Of a DNA stretch of 64,000 nt, positions 26,921 to 36,179 are shown one piece after another. How positions within the stretch are numbered: position 1 is the stretch's first letter; the number at the start of each line of letters is the position of its first letter. Below the pieces are notes generated by a model, which had not been told where the DNA came from, searched no databases, and saw nothing but the letters and a program-made list of their open reading frames with translations. The DNA comes from CBDDLD01 sp965230605 (GTDB lineage Bacteria; Bacteroidota; Bacteroidia; Flavobacteriales; Flavobacteriaceae): assembly GCA_965230605.1 (NCBI GenBank), contig CBDDLD010000004.1, positions 1,054,001 to 1,118,000 of the forward strand, given 5' to 3'. Made by a program: the position numbers and the translations under genes.

Positions 26921-27622
26921 ATGAAAACTAAGTTAGTATTATGCTTGTTGTTGCTTTTCAGCATCATAAGCTGTTCAAAAAATAAGGGGTTCTCACCAGA
27001 GTTTATGGAACAAACCACAGGGCGTTATTTATACAATGCCAATGATGTGATGGATGTATATTATGAAAATGATAAAATATTTTTGAGTTGGCGAGGAGCC
27101 AATAAAATAGAACCTGTAGTATTGGACAATAATGTGATCTTCTTAAGTGAGTTATACAGCAAATTACATTTTGTACAACATCCGGAAACTAAAACATGGT
27201 ACCTGTCTAAAATCTCCAAAGAGGATGAAAATGAGATTACTTATGATTATATGAAAGTGGACGATACATATAAAACTCCTGGGATGTATCTAGAAGAAAA
27301 GAATTATGAGAAAGCAGTAGAAGGTTTTTTAGCGATTAAAGAAAAGGATTCTACCAGTGCTTTGCTTAATGAAAGGGACTTCAATAGTTTAGGTTATAGA
27401 TTAATGAGAGATAAGGATTATGAAGAGGCTATTAGGGTATTTGAAATGAATGTTGCTTTGTATCCGGAAAGCAGTAATGTTTATGATAGTTTGGGTGAAG
27501 CATATCTAGCTAACGGAGATAGTATTCAGGCTTTAAATAATTATAAAAAATCTTTCGAGATAAACCCTAATAACGTAAGAGCCGAGCGAGTCATTAATAC
27601 CTTAGTAGAGCAACTAAATTAG
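26921..27622 (+). CDS. TPR-containing lipoprotein
   Basis: Predicted lipoprotein of about 233 residues: LLLLFSIISC gives the lipobox cysteine near residue 18. The middle is an unassigned beta-rich region (RYLYNANDVMDVYYENDKI), and the C-terminal 100 residues hold two to three tetratricopeptide repeats (NSLGYRLMRDKDYEEAIRVF, VYDSLGEAYLANGDSIQALN). TPRs imply protein contacts in the periplasm or at a membrane face. I chose the ATG at 26921 because an upstream in-frame start at 26876 would place extra residues before the signal peptide and lies within the terminator stem. Role unknown. Confidence 0.8.
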   Translation: MKTKLVLCLLLLFSIISCSKNKGFSPEFMEQTTGRYLYNANDVMDVYYENDKIFLSWRGANKIEPVVLDNNVIFLSELYSKLHFVQHPETKTWYLSKISKEDENEITYDYMKVDDTYKTPGMYLEEKNYEKAVEGFLAIKEKDSTSALLNERDFNSLGYRLMRDKDYEEAIRVFEMNVALYPESSNVYDSLGEAYLANGDSIQALNNYKKSFEINPNNVRAERVINTLVEQLN

Positions 27623-27718
27623 GAGGTGTAGTAGTCTATTTTCTGATTACACATCTCACAATCAATCACTTGGCTTTTCAAGTTTTGACATTCTAAAAAT
27701 TATGTTAAATTGGGGGCC

Positions 27719-28138
27719 ATGAAGACTATTAAAAATTCCCCTATTTACGATAGTGTTCTTAAAGAATTTTGTTACGAATTTGGCAATGTCTATGTGTTTG
27801 AAGGCTATGTAATTTCTGAGATCAACGAAGGTGTAGTAGTATCTTGGGAAGAACATGCAAAACGTATGGTAGAAGACATTAGCCGGTTTATCAACTCTAA
27901 AGGCGAAGATATTGTTTATATCTCTCATCGTATAAACTCGTATTCAATGAAGCCGGCAGATTGGTTGAAATTTTTTAAGAATAGCTATCAGTTAAAGGCA
28001 CATGCTGTAGTCGGTTATAATCAAATGAGTTTTTTTAACACTGTTATAGAGAACTTGTTCTTAAAGAATAAGATCAAACGCTTTGGTAATATAGATGCCG
28101 CAATTAAGTGGGCTAAAGAAGATATTTTAGTACAATAG
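27719..28138 (+). CDS. Hypothetical protein, possibly SpoIIAA-like
   Basis: Soluble 139-residue protein. The alternation of strands and helices (VYVFEGYVISEINEGVVVSW, EDIVYISHRINSYSMKP, AHAVVGYNQMSFF) and the end FGNIDAAIKWAKEDI resemble small SpoIIAA/STAS-like proteins of flavobacteria, but I am not certain. The start is the ATG at 27719; a TTG nine bases earlier is less likely. It stands alone between the lipoprotein gene and the LytTR regulator. No function is claimed. Confidence 0.6.
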   Translation: MKTIKNSPIYDSVLKEFCYEFGNVYVFEGYVISEINEGVVVSWEEHAKRMVEDISRFINSKGEDIVYISHRINSYSMKPADWLKFFKNSYQLKAHAVVGYNQMSFFNTVIENLFLKNKIKRFGNIDAAIKWAKEDILVQ

Positions 28139-28193
28139 TTTTAGCGTACACTTAGATTTATTTAATACTTTAGACTCTAGATCACATATATCT

Positions 28194-28961
28194 ATGAAAT
28201 CTATACTGCTAAACACATCTATAAAACAGCATAGTCTATTGGGTTTAGCTTGTGGTCTTTGGTTAGTCACATTTCTTATCTTTATTTCTCCTTTTGATGT
28301 TTCCGATTTAACCTTCAAAAACAAACTTATCTTGTTGCCACCTTATGGCTTACTTTTCTTTGTGGGTTACATGTTTGCTGTAGGAATTCAAAATTTAATA
28401 TTCAAGTTCTATAAGCAATGGTCTATTGCCTGGGAAATCTTTACCCTATTAATTATCTATACTATTGTACTAGGGTTATGTTATGGGTATTATAAGACAG
28501 ATTGGATAAATGGTACTTATAGTTTTGTGGATTATGTTCTAGGAATTTACTTGCCTATATTGCTCATATTTGGTGTCGTATTGAGTGCTGGTAGAATGTA
28601 TCTTAATAAACTATATGCCAAGAAGGAAAGTTTGAAAATTACTTTGAAGGGTACCAATAAAGATGATGTTTTAAAAGTGAAGCCTGAAGCTATTCTGTGT
28701 ATCTCAGGTGCTCAAAACTATGTAGAAGTTTATTACTTGTTAAATGGGAAACGACACAAAGAATTATTGAGGACAACACTTAAATCTATTCAGGATCAAG
28801 CCGAGGAACTCACTCAAGTACACCGATCACATTTAATTAATATCGATCATTTTACTAAGTGGATCGACCCTAATACAATTTTAATATATGACATTGAGGT
28901 TCCTATATCTAAAACGTACAAGAGCCAGTTAAAAGACCAAGTAAAGGTTCGTCACTCATAG
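28194..28961 (+). CDS. Membrane-anchored LytTR-family transcriptional regulator
   Basis: 255-residue protein with four membrane segments in the first 140 residues (LLGLACGLWLVTFLIFIS, LPPYGLLFFVGYMFAVG, IFTLLIIYTIVLGLCYG, YLPILLIFGVVLSAG) and a LytTR DNA-binding domain at about 155-250 (VKPEAILCISGAQNYVEVYY, VHRSHLINIDHF). There is no receiver domain, so the membrane part probably senses directly or keeps the factor at the membrane. It is not next to a kinase. A second LytTR regulator, of response-regulator type, occurs at 37324. Confidence 0.85.
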   Translation: MKSILLNTSIKQHSLLGLACGLWLVTFLIFISPFDVSDLTFKNKLILLPPYGLLFFVGYMFAVGIQNLIFKFYKQWSIAWEIFTLLIIYTIVLGLCYGYYKTDWINGTYSFVDYVLGIYLPILLIFGVVLSAGRMYLNKLYAKKESLKITLKGTNKDDVLKVKPEAILCISGAQNYVEVYYLLNGKRHKELLRTTLKSIQDQAEELTQVHRSHLINIDHFTKWIDPNTILIYDIEVPISKTYKSQLKDQVKVRHS

Positions 28962-29015
28962 GGTTAATTTCGTCCCTAAGTACTGTTATTATTAGGTTAA
29001 CGGCACTTTTGTCGA

Positions 29016-29023
29016 TACGTTTG
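29016..29023 (+). promoter_or_regulatory. -7 promoter box for the serine hydrolase at 29051
   Basis: TACGTTTG matches TAnnTTTG exactly and gives a leader of about 20 bases. A TGTCGA directly upstream (29010-29015) resembles an ECF42-type -35 half, but no matching downstream half is seen. Confidence 0.5.
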
Positions 29024-29050
29024 TATTGTCAATTTTATTAATTTGTAATC

Positions 29051-30109
29051 ATGAAATCAGTAATTGTATTTATCAGTTGTTTAAGTTTAAGCTTTTCTCA
29101 GTCGCCTTCAGAAAAAATTAAGGCTGTGATGCAAACGTATACGTCTGATGGTAAAACTGTAGGGTTGTCTGCTGGTGTTTTAGATAATGATAGCATAGTT
29201 TGGACCCATTCTGAAGGATATAGTGACCTAAAGGTTAAGAGTAACTTTACAAAGAACACAATATCTAGAACAGCATCGATTACTAAGCCAATGACAGCAA
29301 TTGCTATTTTACAGTTAGTTGAAAGTGGAAAGTTGAGTATAGATGATAGGGTAAGTCAATATGTCCCAGAATTTAAAACTAAAACATTGCAAGGGATTAC
29401 CATAAAACATTTATTACAGCATAGCTCGGGTTTAGGGGCGTATAAGAATAGCAAAGAAGCTAATAATGAAAAGAATTACGCTACGCTTAATGATGCATTA
29501 CAAATTTTTGTGAAACGCAAATTGAAGTTTGATCCCGGTACTAATTTTGGTTACACATCTTATGGATATGTTGTTCTAGGCTGTGTCATTGAATCGGTAT
29601 CAGGAATGTCATATGATACCTATTTAAAAAAGAATATTTGGGATGTAGCTGGCATGACGCAAACATCTGTGGAATATTATGGGAAATCATACGATAATAA
29701 AGCTACAAAATATCATCGATCAAAACCAGGGAAATTTAAAGTAACAGATTTGCATAATGTAAGCGACCGTGTCCCTGGAGGCGGTGTACAGTCTACAGTT
29801 GAGGACCTATTGAAGTTTGCTAGGGCGGTTTTAAACGATCAACTAATTACCAAAGCATCATTAGATCTGATGATAGAGAATTCAGGTTTGAAAAAACAAG
29901 GCAACGGCTATGGTTTAGGATGGTATCTTTACGGGGAGAATAAGCGTTTGGGAAACCTAATAGGACATAATGGAGCACAATATGGTTGCACATCATTCTT
30001 GTTTGTTTTTCCCGAATCTAATGCAGCTGTGGTGGTTTTGTCCAATACTTCCGGAGCAATGCAAGAAATATCGAACTTGGCAATAAGTCTATTTGCCTTG
30101 ATTGATTAA
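29051..30109 (+). CDS. Exported serine hydrolase, beta-lactamase/penicillin-binding fold
   Basis: 352 residues with a signal peptide (IVFISCLSLSFSQ). The nucleophile motif is Ser76-Ile-Thr-Lys79 (TASITKPMTA), and GYTSYGYVVLG supplies the tyrosine of the second motif. A third motif, HNGAQYGCTS near the C-terminus, replaces KTG, as in class-C-like hydrolases and esterases. The substrate could be a peptide, an ester or peptidoglycan; the sequence does not decide. It has its own -7 box and is convergent with the sigma-factor gene, overlapping it by 21 bases. Confidence 0.85.
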   Translation: MKSVIVFISCLSLSFSQSPSEKIKAVMQTYTSDGKTVGLSAGVLDNDSIVWTHSEGYSDLKVKSNFTKNTISRTASITKPMTAIAILQLVESGKLSIDDRVSQYVPEFKTKTLQGITIKHLLQHSSGLGAYKNSKEANNEKNYATLNDALQIFVKRKLKFDPGTNFGYTSYGYVVLGCVIESVSGMSYDTYLKKNIWDVAGMTQTSVEYYGKSYDNKATKYHRSKPGKFKVTDLHNVSDRVPGGGVQSTVEDLLKFARAVLNDQLITKASLDLMIENSGLKKQGNGYGLGWYLYGENKRLGNLIGHNGAQYGCTSFLFVFPESNAAVVVLSNTSGAMQEISNLAISLFALID

Positions 30110-31339
30110 TCGCTCTTTCTTCTTTTTCAAATAAGCAATTTCAAGTGTATTTGTACTGTGATCTAAAGCCTTATTAATGTATTTAATAGCAAGATCGGTT
30201 TGCTGAGTAACACAATAGTAATCAGATAAGGTGCCGTAAAGAAGATAGGATCTTTGTTCTAGGTCTTCAGGCTTAATTCTATCGAGATAAGTTTTTGCAG
30301 TTTTAAAATCTTGCATTTGCATGCAAACAACTGCCATGGTGAGGAGGTGTGTGGGCATAGGTTGCAATTTGTGAAGACATTGATACCAATAAAGGATCTT
30401 ACGCCAATTTGTATCATGAAAACGTCTGGCTTTTAAATGTTCTGCGGCTATAGCAGCTTCATAATGGTAACAAGAAAATAATGCATCGTCTTCTACGGCT
30501 TTATTCATCATTGTATTCCCTAAAACTACCAGAGGGAAATGCCACTGGCTGCGATCCTGCTCTTTAAGATCTAATAGCTCATTATCGGCACTGGTTTTTG
30601 TATCTATTCGTGCAGAATGAAAACACATTAATGCAAATAATGCGTAAGTGGCTGGAGAGCGTGTATGCTCATTTTTTAAAAGCATCTGACATAAGCGCAT
30701 AGCCTCGGTACATAGCTCTTTCTGTACAAGCTTTTCTTTTTTTGTGGAATGGAATCCCTCATTAAAAATGAGATATAAAACTTCCATCACACTTTCTAAA
30801 CGTTCTGGAAGCGACTTCCCTTGAGGGATAGCAAATTTTAAATTAGAATTTTGTATTGATTTTCGAGCTCTGCTCAAGCGTTTTTTAATGGTTTCATCTT
30901 TTGTGAGTAATGCGGAAGCAATTTCTTTAGTACTAAAACCGGACACCGTTTTTAAAGAAAAAGCAATACGATCTCTGGGGTCTAGATTTGGATGGCAGGC
31001 CGTAAAGATCATTCGCAGTTGCGCATCTTGAATTTCCGAATCAAGAAAGAGTTCATTTATAGCAATAGCATCTGTACCCTGCAGTAAATCTGGGCTATGC
31101 TTTTTTTCTGTTTTTAACTTTCTAAAGATATCTAATACCCTATTTTTTGCAGCTTGGGTTAACCATGCTTCTGGGTTGTCAGGCATCTTTTTACGCCATG
31201 AAAGACTTGCCTTAATAAAAGTATCTTGAACGGCATCTTCAATAATTTCGAGATGTTTTAATCCAAAAATACGCGTTAATACAGAGACCATCTTTCCGCT
31301 GTGGTACCTAAAAAGATGGTCTATGAGCTGTTCGTCCAT
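30089..31339 (-). CDS. ECF sigma factor, ECF42-like with long C-terminal extension
   Basis: 416 residues, more than twice a minimal ECF sigma factor. Region 2 is at about 10-80 (DAVQDTFIKASLSWRKKMPD), and region 4 at about 110-165 (FSLKTVSGFSTKEIASALL and KKRLSRARKSI). Residues 180-416 are helical, with TPR-like pairs toward the end (VVCMQMQDFKTAKTYLDRI, SDYYCVTQQTDLAIKYINKA). A long C-terminal domain and a DGPF/YciI gene one base upstream (TAATG overlap) define ECF42-type factors, which regulate such partner genes and have no anti-sigma. I see no anti-sigma gene here. Confidence 0.88.
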   Translation of the reverse strand: MDEQLIDHLFRYHSGKMVSVLTRIFGLKHLEIIEDAVQDTFIKASLSWRKKMPDNPEAWLTQAAKNRVLDIFRKLKTEKKHSPDLLQGTDAIAINELFLDSEIQDAQLRMIFTACHPNLDPRDRIAFSLKTVSGFSTKEIASALLTKDETIKKRLSRARKSIQNSNLKFAIPQGKSLPERLESVMEVLYLIFNEGFHSTKKEKLVQKELCTEAMRLCQMLLKNEHTRSPATYALFALMCFHSARIDTKTSADNELLDLKEQDRSQWHFPLVVLGNTMMNKAVEDDALFSCYHYEAAIAAEHLKARRFHDTNWRKILYWYQCLHKLQPMPTHLLTMAVVCMQMQDFKTAKTYLDRIKPEDLEQRSYLLYGTLSDYYCVTQQTDLAIKYINKALDHSTNTLEIAYLKKKKERLINQGK

Positions 31340-31686
31340 TAATTATCAAATACCATAACTTCACGTATCTCAACTGTGCCTCCAAGATCATAATCAGGGA
31401 AGTCTTTTGCAATTTCTTGTACAGCATCAAAATCCTTAGCTTCAACAAGATAATAACCGCCCACAATTTCTTTAACTTCTGCAGACGTTAGATCTGTAAC
31501 AGTACGATTTTCTCCCACAATTCTACGCATATTAGAGTGTAAAGCATTTCCACCTCTTAGCACTCCTGCTTTTTCCATTTTCTCGCCCCACGCAAACCAT
31601 TTACCCATTCTACCTTGTAATTCTTCTGGTGATAATCCAAGGTCGCCATAATCAGCGCCGATAAAAATCATCATAAATTCTTTCAT
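31339..31686 (-). CDS. YciI/DGPF-domain protein
   Basis: 115-residue alpha-beta protein of the YCII-related superfamily: MKEFMMIFIGADYGDLGLSP, MGKWFAWGEKMEKAGVLRGG, and GGYYLVEAKDFDAVQEIAKD. Members are dimeric ferredoxin-like folds of uncertain enzymatic role. It is the first gene of a two-gene transcript with the ECF42-like sigma factor, and candidate ECF-type promoter elements lie just upstream, so it is the probable target of that factor. Confidence 0.88.
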   Translation of the reverse strand: MKEFMMIFIGADYGDLGLSPEELQGRMGKWFAWGEKMEKAGVLRGGNALHSNMRRIVGENRTVTDLTSAEVKEIVGGYYLVEAKDFDAVQEIAKDFPDYDLGGTVEIREVMVFDN

Positions 31687-31717
31687 AATTATTGTTTTAA
31701 TTGATTTATACCTCTAA

Positions 31718-31745
31718 GACGTATTGCATACATCAACAGGGGACA
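31718..31745 (-). promoter_or_regulatory. Candidate ECF42-type promoter for yciI-sigma
   Basis: On the minus strand TGTCCC (31740-31745) is followed after 18 bases by CGTC (31718-31721), about 32 bases before the YciI start. This resembles the TGTCGA / CGTC-type elements that I recall for ECF42 factors, suggesting autoregulation. Two bases of the first element differ. Confidence 0.4.
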
Positions 31746-31752
31746 GGTTTTT

Positions 31753-33558
31753 TTATTTTTTTCGTTTTGCTGTAAATATACCGTTAGGCTGAATAGCTTT
31801 CACAGCGTCTATATTACCATCATCTGAAGGTACAAACTCAACTTTGAAACCTTCTAGGGCTTTGAATGAAAATTTATGTTTTTCTGTGGGGATGAGCTCG
31901 TACTCAGGTTGTCCAGGGACAAAAACATATAATACATTTTCATCTTTGATATAAACCTTTATTGTTGTACCAGCTAGTTCATATTCTCCAACATATTGCT
32001 CTAATGTTTTTGCATCAACATCAATTGAATTCGGTGTGCGTTCAAAAACAATAGCATCTGTTGTAGGCTCAATTTTTAATTCAGCTCCTGAAATATCTCC
32101 GGCATCGTTTGTATTGAACTTTATTTTTAATGATTTGCCATATTCAGTAGTATCGGCTTTTTTATTTTCATAGGAGACAAGCTCAAACGTGTCATAATGA
32201 AAATGGTGTAAGTATACGTCATCGGTATTAACTTTAGAAAATAAAGAATCATTCTTTGCTTCAATAACAAATGTACCATATCCCTTGTTGTGATATGTTC
32301 CAGTATAATCGAGACTTACATGTGATGGGCGCGTGTTTTTTACGAAAGAATCACTTGCCTCTTTTTCTGCTTCTTCTTGAGCTTTTTTAGCTTTTTCCTG
32401 ACCATCCACATAACGCTTTACCCAGTCCGTTGTTTTACCACCCAGCATTCTATCAGCCATTGTGTTTCTAACTAAACCTGTTACTGCAGATCCATTTTGA
32501 TTGGTTAAAACAACGATACCAATTTTATCTGTAGGGAAAAAAGCAACACTTGCAGAGAAACCGTCAATATTTCCACCATGTTCTACTCTATAATGGCCTC
32601 TGTATGATTGTAGCATCCACCCATAGCCATAATTGGCAAAATGCATATCTGGTAATTCTTCGTCAGGTAATGCTGCGCCAATAACCATTTGAGAACTCAT
32701 AGCTTCTTTGATATAAGCTTCAGGTAAGACTTCTTGACCTTGATATTTGCCTTTGTTAATCCAGGTAATTAACCATTTTGTCATATCATTCACACTACTA
32801 TTGATACTCCCCGCTGGAGACATCCCAGCAATGTCATAATAATCCATTTTGCTAATCTCATCATCGCCTTTAAGTTGATATCCAAATGCTGCATTATCAG
32901 CAGACTTCATTTCAGCAATTGTGGCATTGGACCGATCCATACCTAAAGGTTTAAAGAAGTAATCTCTAATATTATCTTCCCAGCTTTTTCCGGTAATTCG
33001 TTCTGCGATGACACCTTGAGTCAAAAACATGAAATTGTTATAATACCATTGTTGGCGTATTCCAGTAAAAGGTTCTTGATGCTTTATACGTTGAATTAAA
33101 CTGTCTTTATTATGTGTAGGGAAAAAATACCAAGAACCATCATGTCTGGGCAAACCTGTGCTATGTCTCATCAAATCTTTTATAATGATGTTATTGTTCA
33201 TATCATCATTATAAAATTTTAACTCAGGAACATAATCTATTGGACTATCATCAAATGACAACTTATCATCGGCACGTAATAAACCCAATATCGAACATGT
33301 AAATGCTTTTGTGGACGAGCCAATGGCAAATAAGGTATTTGCATCTACAGGAATTTTATTTTCATAATCTCTGTAGCCGAAGCCTTTGGCATAAATAACT
33401 TTGTCACCTTCAACAACAGCCACAGCAAAACCTGGTGCTTTAGTAACCTCTAGGACTTTGTTCATTTCTTTTTCTATACCCTTTAGTCGCTTATCTGTTT
33501 GCGAGAAAGACCAATTGGTAATAACTAATGTTAGAATGAGGAGTGAAAATTTTTTCAT
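31753..33558 (-). CDS. Exported serine hydrolase with C-terminal DUF3471-like domain
   Basis: About 601 residues. A signal peptide (FSLLILTLVITNWSFSQ) precedes a beta-lactamase-fold domain with Ser81-Ser-Thr-Lys84 (AIGSSTKAF), a Tyr-Asn-Asn motif in WYYNNFMFL and RVEHGGNIDGFSA as the third motif. A Lys/Glu-rich linker (KAKKAQEEAEKEASD) leads to a beta-rich tail of about 170 residues of the DUF3471 kind. I chose ATG 33558, which starts directly before the signal peptide; earlier in-frame starts to 33603 are less natural. Substrate unknown. It lies next to the ECF42-like pair and could belong to its regulon. Confidence 0.85.
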   Translation of the reverse strand: MKKFSLLILTLVITNWSFSQTDKRLKGIEKEMNKVLEVTKAPGFAVAVVEGDKVIYAKGFGYRDYENKIPVDANTLFAIGSSTKAFTCSILGLLRADDKLSFDDSPIDYVPELKFYNDDMNNNIIIKDLMRHSTGLPRHDGSWYFFPTHNKDSLIQRIKHQEPFTGIRQQWYYNNFMFLTQGVIAERITGKSWEDNIRDYFFKPLGMDRSNATIAEMKSADNAAFGYQLKGDDEISKMDYYDIAGMSPAGSINSSVNDMTKWLITWINKGKYQGQEVLPEAYIKEAMSSQMVIGAALPDEELPDMHFANYGYGWMLQSYRGHYRVEHGGNIDGFSASVAFFPTDKIGIVVLTNQNGSAVTGLVRNTMADRMLGGKTTDWVKRYVDGQEKAKKAQEEAEKEASDSFVKNTRPSHVSLDYTGTYHNKGYGTFVIEAKNDSLFSKVNTDDVYLHHFHYDTFELVSYENKKADTTEYGKSLKIKFNTNDAGDISGAELKIEPTTDAIVFERTPNSIDVDAKTLEQYVGEYELAGTTIKVYIKDENVLYVFVPGQPEYELIPTEKHKFSFKALEGFKVEFVPSDDGNIDAVKAIQPNGIFTAKRKK

Positions 33559-33745
33559 TTTGGTTGATTTTAATGATATAGATGTATGCATCATTAGTAG
33601 CAAAAGGCGACTCTAAGTTACTGTTTTTTTGACGTTTTTATGTAGTGTTTACAATTCATCCATAATATTTTACAATTCAGTCAATGGAGTTTTAGAGATG
33701 TGAATTCTCATAGGATATTTGTTTCAAATTAAAAAACGAAGAATT

Positions 33746-34171
33746 ATGAATACTGTTATCAAAGTTATAGTCACCTTAATATTGAGTACAATATTGAGTA
33801 ATGCCCAAGAAGAGGGCCATAAGGTAGAAGTCCTGATCAACAAGATTGATAACCAAGAAGGTAAGATCTACGCAGCACTTTATGATAGCGAAAATAACTT
33901 TTTAAGTAAAGCTTTAGTTTCAAAATCAGGAACGATAAATGAAAATTTAGAATGCGCAGTGATTTTTGAAGCGCTACCAGATGGTGAATATGCCATTTCT
34001 GTATATCATGATGAAAATAATAACGGAAAACTTGATAACAACTTTCTAGGAATCCCTAAAGAAGATTATGGATGTTCTAATAATGCTAAAGGGTTTATGG
34101 GGCCACCAAAATGGAAGGATGCCAAGTTTGTAGTAAAACAAGACAATCAAAAACTAATAATAACACTATAA
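33746..34171 (+). CDS. DUF2141-domain exported protein
   Basis: 141 residues with a signal peptide (VIVTLILSTILSNAQ). The mature part matches DUF2141: KIYAALYDSENNFLSK, FEALPDGEYAISVYHDENNN, GKLDNNFLGIPKEDYGCSNN and GFMGPPKWKDAKF. The fold is a small beta-sandwich, function unknown. The ATG at 33746 is used rather than a TTG at 33719. It opens a row of seven same-strand genes with gaps of at most 16 bases that ends with the LytR-type regulator, which suggests an envelope-linked signalling operon. Confidence 0.85.
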   Translation: MNTVIKVIVTLILSTILSNAQEEGHKVEVLINKIDNQEGKIYAALYDSENNFLSKALVSKSGTINENLECAVIFEALPDGEYAISVYHDENNNGKLDNNFLGIPKEDYGCSNNAKGFMGPPKWKDAKFVVKQDNQKLIITL

Positions 34172-34183
34172 ATTAATTTAAAA

Positions 34184-34804
34184 ATGAGAACATTATTAAT
34201 TATCCTTTGCTTAACAGTTTCATTTTTTTCAAATGCACAAACTGCTTTTGAAAAAGGAATGCAAAAAGCCTTTGATCTTTGGCAAGAAAACAAATGGGAA
34301 GAAGCTGAAAACATGTTTGAACGCATTGCAAATGCAGAACCAGACCAATGGTTGCCAAATTATTACATTGCTCAAATGAACAGTTTGAAAAGCTGGAATG
34401 TTAAGGATGAAACCGTTTTAAAAGCGCAATTAGATAAAGCTCAGGAGCACTTAAATACTGCGATGAGTAAGAGTAAAGATAATGCAGAATTATTGGTGAT
34501 GCAGGCTCAGGTTTATACCAATTGGGTAGCCTTTGATGGGGCGACTTATGGAATGAAGTATGGTGCTAAGGTTGCTGAGCTATACAATGAGGCGTACAAG
34601 CTTGCACCTGATAATCCAAGAGTAGTGTTTGGTAAGGCTGAATGGGGAATGGGGAGTGCTAGGTATTTTGGCCAGGATACTAAGCCATTCTGCAAAGACA
34701 TAGAGAAATCCATAGAACTTTTTGCTAAATTTAAACCAGAAACAAAGTTTAGTCCTAATTGGGGGAAAGAACGTGCTGAGCAAGTTCTTGCAAGCTGTAA
34801 ATAA
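34184..34804 (+). CDS. Periplasmic TPR-like protein
   Basis: 206 residues with a signal peptide (LLIILCLTVSFFSNAQ). Helical pairs follow: KAFDLWQENKWEEAENMFER, WLPNYYIAQMNSL, LDKAQEHLNTAMSKSKDNAE and YNEAYKLAPDNPRVVFGKAE, in the spacing of tetratricopeptide repeats. Two cysteines, one in KPFCKDI and one at the C-terminal ASCK, could pair. It sits 12 bases after the DUF2141 gene and six before the kinase gene. A role as periplasmic partner of the kinase is conceivable but not shown. Confidence 0.75.
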   Translation: MRTLLIILCLTVSFFSNAQTAFEKGMQKAFDLWQENKWEEAENMFERIANAEPDQWLPNYYIAQMNSLKSWNVKDETVLKAQLDKAQEHLNTAMSKSKDNAELLVMQAQVYTNWVAFDGATYGMKYGAKVAELYNEAYKLAPDNPRVVFGKAEWGMGSARYFGQDTKPFCKDIEKSIELFAKFKPETKFSPNWGKERAEQVLASCK

Positions 34805-34810
34805 GAACCA

Positions 34811-36163
34811 ATGAAGAATTTTTTTAAGACAATAGGTGCGGGTATACTGGTAGGTATCGTAATAATGATTGTAGATATGACAATCAGATACTTTTCTGGT
34901 CAAGAGATCGCATTAGACGATAAGTTTTTTATGGCGTTTGTCTACTACATGATATATTCTGTACCTCTGTCTTTAGTAAATTCTTATTTCTTTGATTATA
35001 TAAATACAACTGTTGTATGGAACCGTTATAAGAAGTATAAACTGGCTATTGGTTTCATTGGATCTATTGTTATAACGCTGATTACAATTTTCTTTATAAG
35101 AATTGTCATAGAGGTTGGAATAGAAGGTGAAACATGGGAAGAGTTTGTAAATACAGAACGTACCATATTTTATATTGTAGCTCTGATAGTCACTTTTGTA
35201 GTTTCGTTATTTTTTCATGCGGTCTATTACTATAGAGAACTGCAGAAAAATAAAGTTAAGGAACAAAAAGTTATAGCAGGTACAGCAAGTGCAAAATTTG
35301 ATGCCTTAAAAAACCAACTCGACCCTCATTTTTTATTCAATAGTTTAAATGTATTAACAAGTTTAATAGAAGAAAATCCTAATAGTGCGCAGAAGTTTAC
35401 AACATCATTATCTAAAGTGTACCGTTACGTCCTAGAGCAAAAAAATAAAGATATGGTGACTGTAGATGAAGAATTGGATTTTGCTAGAACTTATATGTCA
35501 CTTTTAAAGATGCGATTTGAGGATAGTATTATTTTTGAGATTCCTGAAAGAGCCTCTAACCCGGAAAGTAAAGTAGTACCATTATCGTTGCAATTGCTTT
35601 TAGAAAATGCAGTGAAACACAACATGGTAACATCAAACAAACCACTTCATATACGAATCTATGAAGACCACGATAGCCTTGTAGTAGAAAATAATTTACA
35701 ACCCAAACAAATAGTTAAGAAGAGTAGTGGTGTAGGGCTAGATAATATTAGGCAGCGCTATAGACTCTTAACCAATAGAAAAGTAATCATCAATCAAGGA
35801 GCAAAAGATTTTGCGGTAGCAATTCCAATGCTCACAAAACAAGTATCAATCATGAGAACACAACGATCACAAGAACGAATAAATGAAGACTACGTTAGAG
35901 CTAGAAAGCATGTAGAGGAGCTTAAAGGGTTTTACTACAGTTTACTATCGTATTTTCTAGTTATACCGTTTCTAATTTTTATATGGTATAAGTTTACGCC
36001 CAATACCATCCAATGGTTTTGGTTTCCAATGATAGGTTGGGGAATCGGTAATATATTCCATGCGTACAGAGTTTTCGTAGATAATGGTGCCTTAGGGGGT
36101 AACTGGGAGAAACGAAAAATTGAAGAGTTTATGCGAAAAGAAGAAGAAAACAGATGGCGATAA
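34811..36163 (+). CDS. LytS-type sensor histidine kinase with C-terminal 2TM domain
   Basis: 450 residues. Four hydrophobic segments (to about residue 143) lead to a His-kinase domain of the LytS/YehU type: QLDPHFLFNSLNVL with His173, the N-box LLLENAVKHN, and SGVGLDNIRQRYRLL as the ATP lid. After the catalytic domain, residues about 355-450 form an extra 2TM domain: YVRARKHVEELKGFYYSLLS, two membrane spans, and GNWEKRKIEEFMRKEEE. That domain recurs alone in the next two genes. The LytR-type regulator four genes on is the obvious partner. Confidence 0.9.
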   Translation: MKNFFKTIGAGILVGIVIMIVDMTIRYFSGQEIALDDKFFMAFVYYMIYSVPLSLVNSYFFDYINTTVVWNRYKKYKLAIGFIGSIVITLITIFFIRIVIEVGIEGETWEEFVNTERTIFYIVALIVTFVVSLFFHAVYYYRELQKNKVKEQKVIAGTASAKFDALKNQLDPHFLFNSLNVLTSLIEENPNSAQKFTTSLSKVYRYVLEQKNKDMVTVDEELDFARTYMSLLKMRFEDSIIFEIPERASNPESKVVPLSLQLLLENAVKHNMVTSNKPLHIRIYEDHDSLVVENNLQPKQIVKKSSGVGLDNIRQRYRLLTNRKVIINQGAKDFAVAIPMLTKQVSIMRTQRSQERINEDYVRARKHVEELKGFYYSLLSYFLVIPFLIFIWYKFTPNTIQWFWFPMIGWGIGNIFHAYRVFVDNGALGGNWEKRKIEEFMRKEEENRWR

Positions 36164-36179
36164 TTAAACCCTGGAAATT

